DNA of 64,000 bases from Molossus alvarezi (lineage: Eukaryota; Chordata; Mammalia; Chiroptera; Molossidae): positions 100,271,890-100,335,889 of the forward strand of contig CM073889.1 of assembly GCA_037176705.1 (NCBI GenBank). The letters are read 5' to 3'. The notes under the pieces are model-generated. The model saw nothing but the letters and a program-made list of their open reading frames with translations. It did no database searches and was not told the origin of the DNA. Position numbers and translations under genes: made by a program. Positions 38,044 to 49,880 of this stretch are shown here, piece after piece (the first letter of the stretch is position 1; each line of letters starts with the position of its first letter).

Positions 38044-38381
38044 CAGGCATACCTCATTGTATTGCCCTCTGCCTTATGACACTTCTCAGATATTGTATTT
38101 TTCACAAGACTCTCCACCAGCAAAAAGATTCTGACTTGCTGAAGGCTCAGATGAGGGTTGGCATTTCTTTAGCAACAGAGTACATTTTAACTAAGGTATA
38201 TATATTTCTTACAAGCAATGCTATTGCACATGTAATATACTACAGTATAGTATAAACACAACATTTATATGCACTAGAAACCAAAAAACAAAAAACAAAA
38301 AACATATGACTCATCTTATTGCAATATTCGCTTATTGTGGTGGCCTGGAACCAAATCAGCAATATCTCCAAGGTCTGCTTG
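38044..38381 (+). mobile_element. Tigger1-type DNA transposon, internally deleted
   Basis: Left terminus CAGGCATACCTCATTGTATT. The middle reads CCACCAGCAAAAAGATTCTG then CTTGCTGAAGGCTCAGATGA, i.e. the very end of the Tigger1 transposase gene. The right terminus is GCAATATCTCCAAGGTCTGC then TTG. TA dinucleotides sit at both outer borders (38042-38043 and 38382-38383). Most of the transposase is missing. Confidence 0.85.
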
Positions 38382-38620
38382 TATCTAATTGGGTCTGCAT
38401 ATACACATATACGTATATCCTTGCCCTGTCATCTGAGAAGACCTAGAAGCAATGATAGTCTGGTAGCAATGAGGACACCCAGTGCCCAAGTCTTGGTTTC
38501 TAACACCTTTCTCCAATAAAAGGTCTCCTTGGAGAAATGGCTGGTTCTAGGACTGTAGCAGGATGTAGACAAAATGAGCCAGGAGCATCCTGCAGAACCA
38601 GAGAGTAAGAAAGTGCTAAG

Positions 38621-38683
<63 letters not shown>

Positions 38684-39560
38684 AATGGGAGGATTCGAAG
38701 GATTATAGGAACCAACTGAAAGAGCTCCCAACTGCAAAAACTGGAACAATTTAAGCAGTAGAATAAGTAGAATTGGATTATAATCCAAAATATAAAATGA
38801 GACTATAGTAATATAAATAAATAATTGAATAAGTAAATAAATGGGAGGAAATAGTAGACAAAGCTCGTGTAAGAATTACAAATAATTTGTGTAGATACTC
38901 TGTCTTTAAGAATGTGAACATAACTCCCTACCCCTTAAGTGTGGGCTATGCTTCATGACTTTCTTTCAAAGAAAAAATTACAGAAAGTGAAAAAAAGAGA
39001 GTAACTTTAAAGTTTCTAATATGGTGATCAAAGTTAACATCAACAATAACAAGTCATATTGATAGTATGTGCCCTTGATATGACATGATGACAATGGAAA
39101 TTTACCTCTGTAATCTTCACCCCCAAAACATATTAGCCCAGTCTAATCATGAGAAAAATATCAGATATATCCCAGTTAAGGGACATCTATGAAATACATG
39201 AGCAGTGCTTCTCAAAACTGTCAAGGTCAGTAAGAACAACAAACATCTGAGAAACTGTGACAACCAAGAGGAGTCTACAGAGATACAACTACTGAATGTA
39301 TGTGATATCCTCTATGGAATCTTGGAACAGAAAGGGGCGTTAGGGGAAAACCAAGGAAATCTGAACAGAGAATGGAATTTAGTAACTGATAATACAGCTA
39401 TCTTGGTTAATTATTGTGACAAATGTATCATACTAATATAAAAAGTTCAAAATAAGGACCATTAGGTGTGGGGTATATCAGAACTCTCTGTACCATCTTC
39501 ACAATCATTCTGTACATCTAAACCTGTTCTAAAATTTAAAGTTTATCTTTAAAAACTCCT
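38382..39560 (+). mobile_element. L1M/HAL1-like 3' region with AC/TC microsatellite
   Basis: The end (TCAGAACTCTCTGTACCATC, then GTACATCTAAACCTGTTCTA and AAATTTAAAGTTTA) is L1-like. The 5' part is less certain. Confidence 0.4.
38620..38682 (+). repeat. Compound (AC)n(TC)n microsatellite
   Basis: About 14 AC units, then CGTCT, then TC units with one interruption. Confidence 0.95.
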
Positions 39561-39589
39561 ACAAGCTTTCAGAGAGAGAAAAAAACAGG

Positions 39590-40310
39590 GCATGTAAAGA
39601 ATCAGGTATCAGAATAGTTTCAGACTTCTCAAGAACAACAGTGAAATCTAAAAGATAATGAGAAAATGCCTTCAAAATTCTAAAGAAAAATGATTTTCAA
39701 ACCCATGGAATTCTATACCCAGTCAAACTGTCACTCAAGTGTGATATTAGAATAAATACACTTGCAAACAAAGTTTCAAATAATTTATGTCCCATGTATC
39801 CCCTTCTTAGGAAGCTACTTGAAGATGTGAGCCACCAGTACAGGGGTTGTAAACCAAGAAACAGAAAACCATGAAATATGGGAAACAAAAGATCCAACAC
39901 ATTGTCAAAGGCAATTTCAAGGATGCTGGTGAAAGTTGACTCCAAGATGATAGCTATGCATTAGGCATAGAGATCAATTGGTCCGGATAGGAAGCACGTC
40001 ACAGACACAAAGAGATATTTCTGAATGAAAGGAAATCTGAACATTTTGAGAAGAGATATAGACAACTGGTAGGAATTTGGGTATTGAATTAGTAATAAAA
40101 AGTGGAATCATAACCAAATGAAACATAATGCAATGATCAACTCTAGGGAAAACAAAGAGTGATTCAAAAAAGGAACAACATCATGGAAATACTAGATGGT
40201 TCATCTGGGAAAAGCATGTACATAGTCATAACAAGGTAAATACTCAATATTCATCTTATAAAAATGATGACATAAATATGTTGAGAAGATGAAGGGGATG
40301 ATGTGTCCAT
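39590..40310 (+). mobile_element. Ancient HAL1-like fragment (ORF1 3' part and 3'UTR)
   Basis: GGAATTCTATACCCAGTCAA then ACTGTCACTCAAGTG, AGGAAGCTACTTGAAGATGT, and GTAAACCAAGAAACAGAAAA resemble the old placental HAL1. It is separate from, and much older than, the element at 23.5 kb. Confidence 0.5.
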
Positions 40311-40560
40311 CAGATTTTGCTAGTTTGTATTGCAATAATAAAAGAAATCTCAATGGCTAACAAGAATAAGAGTTCTCACTCACGTAATATTGCAGCACAG
40401 TGGTGGGTCAGCTGTGGCTACACCACGTCTCCTTCATTCTAGAAACTATGTTAAAAGGATCAGACCTTTTTGGGACATGTTGATTTTCTTGACAGAGGAA
40501 AAAGAGTAAGTTATTTAGACATGCAACGTTTCTAAAGCTTCTGATCAAAAGTAGCATACA

Positions 40561-40776
40561 GTCCGGCCAGTGTGGCTCAGTAGTTAAGTGTCGACTCTTG
40601 CACCAAGAGGTCGCCAGTTCGATTCCTGGTCAGGACACATGCCCAGATTGTGGGCCCAATCCCCATTGGGGGCATGCAGGAGGTGGCCAATCAATGTTCT
40701 CTCTCATCGGTGTTTCCATCTCTCTCCTTCTCACTTCCTCTCTCTCTAAAATCAATAAAAAAGGGAAAAAATTTTT
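40561..40776 (+). mobile_element. Ves SINE (AATCAATAAA-tail class)
   Basis: GTCCGGCCAGTGTGGCTCAG head, B box AGTTCGATTCCTG, GGGGGCATGCAGGAGGTGGC, a CT tract, and tail AATCAATAAAAAAG. Target copies AAGTAGCATACA and AAGTGGCATACA flank it. Confidence 0.92.
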
Positions 40777-41065
40777 AAGTGGCATACATTACTCTCATTC
40801 ACATTCCACTGACCAAGGTTATCACATGACTAAGTTCAAGGTCAACTATACTATTCCTCCCATAGGGATGATAGTCACATGAACATGTAAACCAGCATAT
40901 TATCCATTTACAGGGAGGCAGTGATTCAATTGAAAACAATACATATATATATGTATTAGTGCTGAGTAGAGGGCAGGTGTAGCAAAAGGGAGCTAAATTG
41001 TCACCTTCACTAGTGGGACTCCAGTAGAGAATGCTGAAAACTGAAAAATCAAGAGGTAGCCATTT

Positions 41066-41172
41066 CTTGCCCTGGCCAGTTTGGCTCAGTGGTTGAGCAT
41101 TGGATGTGGACCAGAGAGTCCGGGTTCGGTTCCTGCTAGGGGCATGTACCACCAAAAAAATATATATATTAA
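41066..41172 (+). mobile_element. 3'-truncated Ves: tRNA-like head only, with A/T tail
   Basis: Only the head is present (GCCCTGGCCAGTTTGGCTCA, B box GGTTCGGTTCCTG, GGGGCATGTACC), followed at once by CACCAAAAAAATATATATATT. Perfect 15-bp target copies AAGAGGTAGCCATTT lie at 41051-41065 and 41173-41187. The body and CT tract are absent. Confidence 0.9.
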
Positions 41173-41187
41173 AAGAGGTAGCCATTT

Positions 41188-42240
41188 TGGTATGTTATTT
41201 AGAAACATGGACATAAGTATAATATTCAGGAAGAAGAACTAAAAACAGTTGCCTCTGGGGAGTAGGAAATAGGGGGTGGGGGAGCAGGGACTATTATTTT
41301 ATATAATATATTTGTAAAACCAGTTGGTAAAAGATAAAAGATGACAAGTAACAATGAGGCAGGTAGCTCTTAATTGCTAAACTTCACTGTGCTGTCGTTA
41401 CTTTTCACTCTGTTTTTGATAGTAAGAGAGTATATATATCTCTTTCCTTTCAAACAAAGCCACTGAAATTGTTGACAGCTACTATTATATTAACGCCCCT
41501 TCAAAACCCACCACCTAGTGTCAGACATCCTCAGCGATGACACTCTTTCCTACCTAAGTGAAACCTAAATATCCTTTCCTTTCTTTCAGTCAACTCTGTA
41601 TTATCCAAGCCACAAAAGAAGGGTAATAACACAGAAACCCATAACAGAACATAATTCGGAAGTCCCACGATGACTTGAGCATGCATCTGTGTTACTGCTG
41701 TGCAAAAAATTTGCCCCACTAAGTGTGCATGACTCCAGCTAACATTTCATTTTTTTGCCTAAACACAGACTAGGTTATAGGAAAAACTGTACTAAAGGCC
41801 CTCAGAAAAACAGAGCTTGGAAATTAAAATTTACCTAAAAAGATAAAACATGAGCAACAGCCCAAGAATTAGCCTTCTTTTTCCGCCTCTGTACTCTCAA
41901 GATGTACCCTGCATCTCGAAAGACGTAAAAGTGGAAAGCAAGGTAAACACTGTGACCATTGTTTACTAGGAACTCAAATTTGGCCCAATATTTTTTTAGC
42001 TAGGCCAGATGTGAACTTTCATTTATAGACTTACATCACCATTGATTTCCATAACATAATCAAAACTGGATATAACAGCATCTTGGTCTCAAAAGACCAG
42101 GAGCCCATTGTCAGCCTGTCAGTCCTCATACTCACTGGGCTACTGGATCAGGTCAATATAGAATTGACCTTCATTAATAACTCCCAAACAAAAACCATTA
42201 TAGAAAACTAATTCAATTACAATCTTTTAAAAATCTATAG
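41188..42240. other. No gene seen
   Basis: AT-rich unique sequence with no repeat assignment. Confidence 0.45.
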
Positions 42241-42462
42241 GCCCTGGCCAGTGTGGCTTAGTTGGTTGGGTGTCATCCCATGCAATGGAGAGGTTGCTGG
42301 TTGGATTCCTGGTCGGGGCACATGCCCAGGTGGCAGGTTCGATCCCCAGTGGTGGGGGGTGGGGGTGGGGGGACATGCAGGAGGCAGCCAATGGATGTCG
42401 TGCTCTCACCATCGATGTTTCTTCTTCCTTCCTCTCTGAAAATCAATAAACTATTTTTAAAA
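42241..42462 (+). mobile_element. Ves SINE (AATCAATAAA-tail class)
   Basis: GCCCTGGCCAGTGTGGCTTA head, B box GGTTGGATTCCTG, an expanded G tract at 42351-42371, GGAGGCAGCCAATG, and tail AATCAATAAACTATTTTT with an AATAAA signal and T run. Confidence 0.9.
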
Positions 42463-45400
42463 ATTAAACCTATAGGGCTTAAAAATAAAAGAATACTTCA
42501 TTGCATTTCTTTTTTATACTTTCTGATGTTTGAATTGTCTAGAATTTTAAAGTATGCATATCTACATTTTTAAGCACCAATAAAGGGTGGGGGGTAAGAA
42601 AGACATAGGAGTTTAGCGTATTGTAAGAACCGCAAACAGCTGAGTACCTCCAGGGTTGTGGTATCTGGGTGAGGCTGGGCATTCTGGGAGTCAGACTGGA
42701 AAAGGTCTCATGGTGTGATGAAGAGGCTGGATTTGAAGCTCAGATATTAGGAAGATAATCCAGGGTGCTGAATAATCTTAGGGTCAGAACTAGTGGGAAG
42801 GAGGAATCTGTTGGTGTCTTCAGTCCTTTTTCTATTATCTTATTTTAAATCCCAAGAGCCTGAAAAAAATGGAAGTGGAGCCATGGGGATGAAATCAAAA
42901 GGTACTGGGGTGGTAGAATCAATAAGATGTGGGAACTGCTTTAAAGAGGGAGATGAAGGGAAGACTAGAAATAGGAAACAAAGTTTGATAAGGGTTAGCT
43001 CGGGGGTTAGGCCCACCGCAGGACGAGTTCACCCAGAGCCTCTGATGTAGTAGTAGAAGGTATCCTCTCATTGCCTGTCTGATGAAGCGTGCCTGGCCAG
43101 CTCAGCCTTCAGACAAACTGCCTGCATGGGACCAGTCAGGGGGCTGCCCCTGGAGCCCCCACCAGGCTGGAACCGGGGCATTGAGAACACCCTGGGTGAG
43201 GCTTGCTCCTGCTCCCTGTCACCACATCCATCGGAAGAGAAGCTGTTGGAGAGTGGAGGATGTGGTCAGAAAGCCGGGAAAATCAGTGCTAGATGCGCCC
43301 TCACATCCTAGCCCCATATCAAACGCACCCACATCCTACGCTGAAGGGGACCACGACTAGATCGCAAAGTTGAGGTGAGCTGCAGTGAACCTAATACTAC
43401 ATTTGTACACATTTTATTCAGTGTTTACTACCTTTATATCTGTAGTCCATATCTTTATTTTCAGGTCTCAAGTATTTTTGTAGGCCTTTCAGACATTCAT
43501 AGACCCTGCTCATACCCACAATGCCCTGCAGTGTGTGGCAGATAGGAAGGCACTGACGACCTCTGCTGAGACTGATGGGGGTCACTGAATTAAAGCACCA
43601 TGACTGAGAGCTAAGGTCAGGGTTTCAGTTCCTGTCCTGGCTGACTGGTTTTGCAAGCCCAGCAACTACAGATCTTTTCTTGGGGTATGGCCAGAGAGGG
43701 TGGATGGCCCCACACAGAGTCACCCCATTACAATGCCAAAAGAATGCACTGTTATGAAGAGGGTAACATGGCCTACAGAGCAGACTACCCAGAAAGCACT
43801 CCGCACTTGGAGTGGAAGGTATAAGGGCAGAGATGGACAGACTTACAGAAGCCACCGAAGCATACAAAGAGTCCCTTTAACCTCTTCCAGCTAGCAGTTC
43901 AGAAATACACAGGAAACCCTCAATATTTGCCATCATGATCTGTGGTTTGAAACGTGCATGGCGCTGCCTGTCCTTGCCCTTCACCAGCCCACACAGTTGC
44001 GCTGCAGGCAGCCCATGTGGCAGACACACGGCCCAGGTGTCTCTGCAAACCTCCCTCACAGTGGCCTTTCAGCTGCCCTGATTCCATGACCAAGAAATTC
44101 TGTCCCCCTTCTGAGCCCGCACAAATATACTCTTTTTAACCCCTTATGGTTGAGTCACAGCATCATATGATGTTTGGACCAGAAGGCAAGGATCTTAGAG
44201 GCCGAACCCTCACTTTCTTCTGATTCCCCGCCTGTTACTTCTCTCATTCCAGCCCTCATCTCATGCAGTTAGGAAGGGTGGAGGTCTCCTCAATAACACA
44301 CCATAGGCTGAACTCTGATTGAGGTGGCTTCTCCATCCGCCCCAAGGATAAACAGTGCTTGGTCAAGAAACCTGCCTTTCCACCACCATCATTAGCAAGA
44401 ATCTTGTAGGGGAGATGTTGAAAGGTAGAAAGAAGAGATGGAAGGAGGAGCAGAGAGCAAATGCTGAGTCCACAGGGGAAGACCATGCATGATCCCAACA
44501 TCCAGGTGAACTTGGATTCCGAGCCCATTCCTCCCACCCCTTTAACAAGTATGGACGCTCACCAGTAGAGTGGGCGTAGGCAGAGAGACATGGATGCCTC
44601 CAAAAAGGGGGATGCTTCTAAGCAACAGGGGCTGGGTATACCCACAGTCACCATATTTTTCAAACCACAAATCAGAGCTATTCTGGAAAATCGAGATCAC
44701 AGACCAGCAGGAAATATACCAAAGAACCTTGAGTATAGGGTGATGGGATACAGTGTGTATACAGATATGCTGAAAGAATGCAATTAGCAACCTGAATAAA
44801 TCCACATTGCCTAGTCTCTGGAGGACTCTCATCAAAGATGTCAAGTCCAGCAACCAAAACAACTGAAAAAAAATTCCAGTCTTGTCTCGTCTCATCTCAA
44901 AGAATGTCATCAGATACCATGTGATAACCCACAGAAACACTTCTCAAGGTGCCCTTCCTCTCCTCCCCAGCACCCCCACCTCTCTGGAGCCTCTCCTTTG
45001 TCAAATCTTACAAACCTTCCTGGATGTCCAGTGTGTAGCTTCTCCATTCTCTCTCTCCTCTCAGCCCACAGTGCTGTGGGAGCTATTCGTTTCGGTGGGA
45101 TGATCCAGGAAGACTTCTTGGAGTGGGAGGTACATATGGTGAATTTTTAAAGATGAGTTGGATTTTAATAGAGAAGTAAAGAACATTCTGTGTTGAGGGG
45201 ATATAATGAGCCAAACCAGGAAGTGGCATGAAATGTCCTTTTATTTTCGGGACAACAAAGGAGGTAGGATCAGCATATGCAAAAGGATGCAGAGATGAGA
45301 GACTGAAGAGCCTGGTCAAGAGCGGATTTGAAGGTCCGAAATCTGAATCCCTTGGAGGCTTTTCAATAGAAAAGGAAGGTGTGCTGAACAGCATTCCAGG

Positions 45401-45889
45401 AAGGCCCACTGGGAGAATTCGAGAGGAAGGAATCAGTAAAGAATATATTGCATCTCCCCACCAGCCAGCCTCCTTAACCGATGCTCAAAGTGAATGGGGT
45501 TTTCTTTCTAATGGGCAGGTGTGACGGGGACGCCTGGAAAACTTGGTCATCTGAAACCCACAGATAACTCTCAGGTCTGACGGCAGCATCGCCCATGGCC
45601 AGCTGCCGCCTCCAGTGACTCTCTTCCCTCTTCTGTAAGTTGCAGAAGCAGATTAGTCTGACCTTCATGTCTCTGCTTTGTCTTCCCTCAAGCCAGAGAA
45701 ACAAGCAGGGAGATGGGCTAGGGAGAGAGGGCCTGGTTCCCTGTATCCTGGATACAAACAAGTAAGAAACATGGTCAGAAGTCACAAACCAGCTGATAGA
45801 GTAATACCATAAATAGTACCACTCAGCAAAGGGAGAAAGAAAGCATGGTTTTCACCCTGAATTAGCTATGTGGGTTTGTTTTATAAGGT
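42463..45889. other. No gene seen (long unique stretch)
   Basis: Open frames up to 132 codons on both strands have no domain. Faint MIR-like traces near 44170 only. No exon with credible splice sites and protein similarity could be recognised. Confidence 0.45.
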
Positions 45890-46170
45890 TGTTTCCTCCT
45901 TCTCATCAAAATCCCAACCATGCTTCAAAGCCCACCTCAACCACAAAGCTCCCTCCTTACCCACTCTCCCTGCTATCCCTCTCCTGAGCTCCTACAATAC
46001 CCAACAGTGTACCACCGAATTCCAACGGCGTCCTGTATCTTTCTCATCTTGTTCTCATGGCTATTCCTGTCTTCTTCCCAGGAAGGGAATATATTCCTTA
46101 AGGTCAGGTATTGTGTCTTATATTGTCACACAGACTTTCCCCACAGCTCCTAGAAGCATGTTGGGCATTT
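45890..46170 (+). mobile_element. L2 LINE 3' region
   Basis: CATGCTTCAAAGCCCACCTC, CCTTAAGGTCAGGTATTGTG and CCCACAGCTCCTAGAAGCAT follow the L2 3' region. Confidence 0.5.
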
Positions 46171-46447
46171 AGAAAGAATGGGATACACTGTTGTTGAGTA
46201 ACCGACTTTAAAGTGTTTGTAAAATATAGCAGTGCTCGTATTGCTTTCTTTTCTATGATGGGAGACCCATGAGAGAAGCTGGCTTTAGCAAACTGATTTA
46301 AAAAGAACTTATTTCATCTAGACTGACAAGTACTAAGATCACAGAAGTTGGAGCTGGAAGAGAGAGACATTTGGACAACTTAGTTCATCTCACATGGAAG
46401 TAACTGGTGTCATTGACTAACAACAAGTGGGGATAAAAGGATTGTTT
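46171..46447. other. No gene seen; MIR-like trace near 46330
   Basis: GATCACAGAAGTTGGAGCTG is suggestive of an old SINE. Otherwise unique. Confidence 0.35.
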
Positions 46448-46462
46448 AGAAGGGAACATTTG

Positions 46463-46715
46463 GCCCTGGGCTGGTTTGGCTCAGTGGTTAGAGTATCAGC
46501 CCACAGACCAATGAGTTGCGGGTTCGATTCCGGTCAAGGGTACGTACCTCAGTTGCGGTTCATCCCAGGCCCTGATCGGGTGCTGCTGCAGGCAGCCAGT
46601 TGATGTGGCTCTATCACATTGATGTTTCTCTCTGTCTTCCTCTCTCCCTCCCTCCCACTCTATCTGATAATAGGTAGGAAAAATATCCTCACCAGAGGAA
46701 TAAGAAGAGAGAGAG
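46463..46715 (+). mobile_element. Ves SINE (hairpin-tail class)
   Basis: GCCCTGGGCTGGTTTGGCTC head, B box GGTTCGATTCCGG, a CT tract, and tail ATCCTCACCAGAGGAAT, where loop bases changed but the stem is kept. Perfect 15-bp copies AGAAGGGAACATTTG lie at 46448-46462 and 46716-46730. Confidence 0.95.
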
Positions 46716-46984
46716 AGAAGGGAACATTTGTACTTAAAAACTATGCTCTTCTAGAGTTCAAATACTGTGCTTTCTCATCTTGTTTACAGGATTTATTTGG
46801 CCTCCCATTGCCTCCAGTCTTTATTTGGACCAAGTAACCCTGTCTGAGTCATCACACTATCTAAATAATCGCCCTGCAGTCTGAATTAATGTAGAGGCTC
46901 TAGGCTGGGAGTAGCAGGTTAACTCTGCCTGCTGCAAAATCGCATTTTGTCATTTATCCCTGGAATGATGTTCAGTGCCCTTTC

Positions 46985-46986
<2 letters not shown>

Positions 46987-47032
<46 letters not shown>

Positions 47033-47040
47033 TGTGTGTG
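46987..47040 (+). repeat. (TG)n microsatellite
   Basis: About 26 TG units with one AG interruption near the 3' end. Confidence 0.97.
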
Positions 47041-47149
47041 GTGGGCCTGCCTGTGGGCCCTGTGAGAGTTTGAGGGCCTATTCCACCTCCATAGACTGGG
47101 TAGTATAAGAGCAGGATGGACACAGTGGGCCTCGGAGACAGAAACATGT

Positions 47150-47315
47150 GGATTCAGCTTCTAATTCTGCAACTTCTTAGCTGTGTGATCCTGAGCCAGG
47201 CCCTTGACTTCCGATGCTTGGTTTTCTTGCTTCTAACAAATTTTTATAAATATTAGAAATGTATATGAGCACTTTACACAGTACCTGACTCAGGGAAAAC
47301 ATCAATAAATGGTAG
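47150..47315 (+). repeat. MIR SINE
   Basis: TTCTTAGCTGTGTGATCCTG then AGCCAGGCCCTTGACTT, and ACACAGTACCTGACTCAGGG, match forward MIR over most of its length. Confidence 0.8.
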
Positions 47316-47509
47316 TGAGTGTCAGGACTGCCCCCAAGTATTCCCTGAGCTGGCTCCTAGTCTCACCTCCATCCAGGCCACCCCAGGTCCAAACCCCAGC
47401 GAAGAGGCCTGCGGGAGCCCCATGCACATGCTGATAAAAATCAAAGAACTGGATCCACACTGAAAAGGAGCGAGCCCAGAGGAAAAGCAAGCAACCATGC
47501 CCCTTAACG

Positions 47510-47595
47510 CATTAAATCTGCAGAGCCCAGCACGATGCCTGACACACAGAGGGCACTTGATACATATTTGTGAATGAATGGCTAAATGAATGAAT
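47510..47595 (+). mobile_element. L2 LINE 3' terminus
   Basis: GCCTGACACACAGAGGGCAC then TTGATACATATTTGTGAATG and an AATGAATGAAT end match the L2 3' terminus. Confidence 0.65.
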
Positions 47596-47829
47596 TATCT
47601 ATTCATCTATTTGCAGGTTTCTCTAGAATCTCTTCTCCGTAGCAGGAATGCTCTATGCTTAATGAGCTGGAGTCAGATGATTTCCAACAGAAAAACATGT
47701 CTAGTGTATTTAAAGATCCCATCACTGATATTAGAAGAAACTAATGGACATCCACAGGAAGAGAGAAGGGCTGGACTCTCCCTGTTGGAGGAGAGTCTGC
47801 TGGGTTGTCCAAAGACACCAGTGTTCCTT

Positions 47830-48310
47830 TCTGTTTTAATTAAAATCAACACATTTTTTAACTACAAAAGTAATATATGTTCAAACTAGAAAAATTTAAA
47901 AAAACACAATTAGGCTAAAACAAGAAAAATTAAATCTTAAAAATATTTTAATATTCATTATTCCAGACTTTTTCCACACATAGATACATTTTTATCAAAA
48001 TGGAATTGTACCAAAACACTGTGTGCCTTTTAGCTGAGCAATTTATGTTGATCATTGTTTCCAACGTATCATATATTCTCCACAGAATTTATTTATTTTT
48101 CTTAATCTGGAAAAGAACTTCATTTTTAATTAGTTTTTTAATACACACATAATAAAAGTAAGACATGGTCAAAAAATTAAAACACTAACAAAGAGTAATA
48201 AATAAAAGCAAAGTAAAAGTCCTCCCACTATCATGCCCAGTGTCAGCCCCGGGATGCAACACTTAGAGGCCAATTTTTAATAACTGCTGATGACTGTTCA
48301 ACAACTGTAA
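47830..48310. mobile_element. Old L1M-like fragments
   Basis: AT-rich. ACTACAAAAGTAATATATGT and a second start near 48115 (TTAATACACACATAATAAAA) resemble the fragments at 5.5 and 18.1 kb. Confidence 0.4.
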
Positions 48311-48313
48311 CCA

Positions 48314-48885
48314 CACACTAATTTGAAAAGATATATATGCCCATGAATTCATTGAAGCATTGTTTACAATAGTCAAGAGATGATATATATCTTATATAAT
48401 ATATATTTGTTAAACACACATTGGAATATTACACAGCAATTTAAAAAATGAAATCTTGTCATTTGCAACAACATGAATGGACCTGGAGGGTATTATTTTA
48501 AGTGAAATAAGTCAGTCAGAGAAAGACAAATATCAGAGAATTTCACTTATTTGTTGAATTTAACTAAAAACAAATGAACAAACAAAACAAAACAGAAATA
48601 GACTCATAGATACAAAGGAACAAACTGATAGTTGCCAGAGGGAAGGGGGATGAAAAAGGTGAAGAGGAATAAGAGATAGAAACTCCCAGTTATAAAATAA
48701 ATAAATCATGAGGATATAACACACAGCACAGGGAATATAGTCAATAATATCACAATAACTCTGTACAGTGACAGATGGGTACTAGACTTATCTTGGTGAT
48801 CACAATGTAAGATATAGAAATGTCAAATCACTATGTTGTACATCTAAAACTAATACGATGTTGCATGTCAACTACACTTTAATTT
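48314..48885 (+). mobile_element. 5'-truncated L1 3' region (L1MA-like)
   Basis: TTGGAATATTACACAGCAAT, GCAACAACATGAATGGACCT, AAGTGAAATAAGTCAGTCAG and end CACTATGTTGTACATCTAAA then ACTAATACGATG are the end of a placental L1, cut at its 5' side. Confidence 0.85.
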
Positions 48886-49236
48886 TAAAAAATTATAATC
48901 AGAGCATATCATCCACCTGCTTAAAACCGTCCAACGGCTTTATATTCAGAAGGAAGGCCAAGCCCACCCAGCACTTGCTCTTTCTGAGCCTCCACTTCTC
49001 CACTTACAAAATGAAATCTCCACTCTGCCATCTCCAGGGTGGGAGTCAGTCCTCAGGCCCTGGTTCTGCCATCCACACGCCTATCTCCAAAAGAGACTAC
49101 CTCTTAATGCCTCTGCATTTTGCTTCTTTGTTTTGTTTTTTGAAGCACCTGTAATTATGTTTTATTAGAAATACATAGAAATATTTTTGGCTTAAAATGT
49201 TACAATGCAAAGAACAGTATCAAATGTACTGGATTT
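48886..49236. other. No gene seen
   Basis: Short unique interval; possible old repeat. Confidence 0.4.
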
Positions 49237-49494
49237 ATTATTATTATTATTTTAATCCTCAACCGAGGACATTTTTTGCATTCATCTTCAGACAGTGCAA
49301 GAGGGAGAGAGGGAGAAACAGAGAGAGAGAAACGTCGATGTGAGAAAAAAACATCAACTGGCTGCCACCCACAGGACCCCAACCAGGGCCAGGGACCAAC
49401 TGCAACCAAGGTACATGCCCTTAGTGGGAACTGAACCCAGGTCTCTCTGGACTGCGGGCCAACACTCTAACCGCTAAGCCAAACCGTCCAGGGC
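49237..49494 (-). mobile_element. Ves SINE, minus strand (hairpin-tail class)
   Basis: On minus: GCCCTGGACGGTTTGGCTTA head, B box GGTTCAGTTCCC, a CT tract, tail GTCCTCGGTTGAGGATT then an AAT-rich tail. TACTGGATTT copies flank it at 49227-49236 and 49495-49504. Confidence 0.95.
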
Positions 49495-49689
49495 TACTGG
49501 ATTTCTGATATGCAATTCAGTCAACTAAGTATTCTACACAATTTTAAAACTCGTTGCTAAATTAACCAAACATGACTTAACAAATTATTACCCTCTTCCC
49601 AAAAACAATACATAATCAGTATTCTGACCCTCAGTAGCTATGGATCAGTCATGGCTTAACATAACCCTCATTCCTTCTACAGCTGTAAC

Positions 49690-49880
49690 TCTCCTACTTC
49701 AGAGTTTATCAGAACCTCCAGGATGGCTCCTAAAACTACAGATCACTGGGCCCACCCCTAGCGTTGCCGGTTCAGGTGGTCTCCGTGGGGCGGAGCCCAA
49801 TAATCTGCCTTTCTCACAAGTGGCCAGTTAGATGCTGATGTTGTCCGTGGATCTCATTCAGAGAATCATTGCTCTAACAC
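49690..49880 (-). mobile_element. MER5-type hAT-Charlie element
   Basis: TTCAGAGTTTATCAGAACCT, CACTGGGCCCACCCCTAGCG and AATAATCTGCCTTTCTCACA match reverse MER5. Confidence 0.7.

Noticed and set aside
38042..38383. Retroviral or LTR element at the Tigger1 site
   Set aside because: Termini and the TA borders fit a mariner-type DNA transposon; no LTR or retroviral coding is visible.
42793..43360. Possible coding exons in 42.8-43.4 kb
   Set aside because: Short overlapping frames with no recognised protein and no convincing splice-site pairing.
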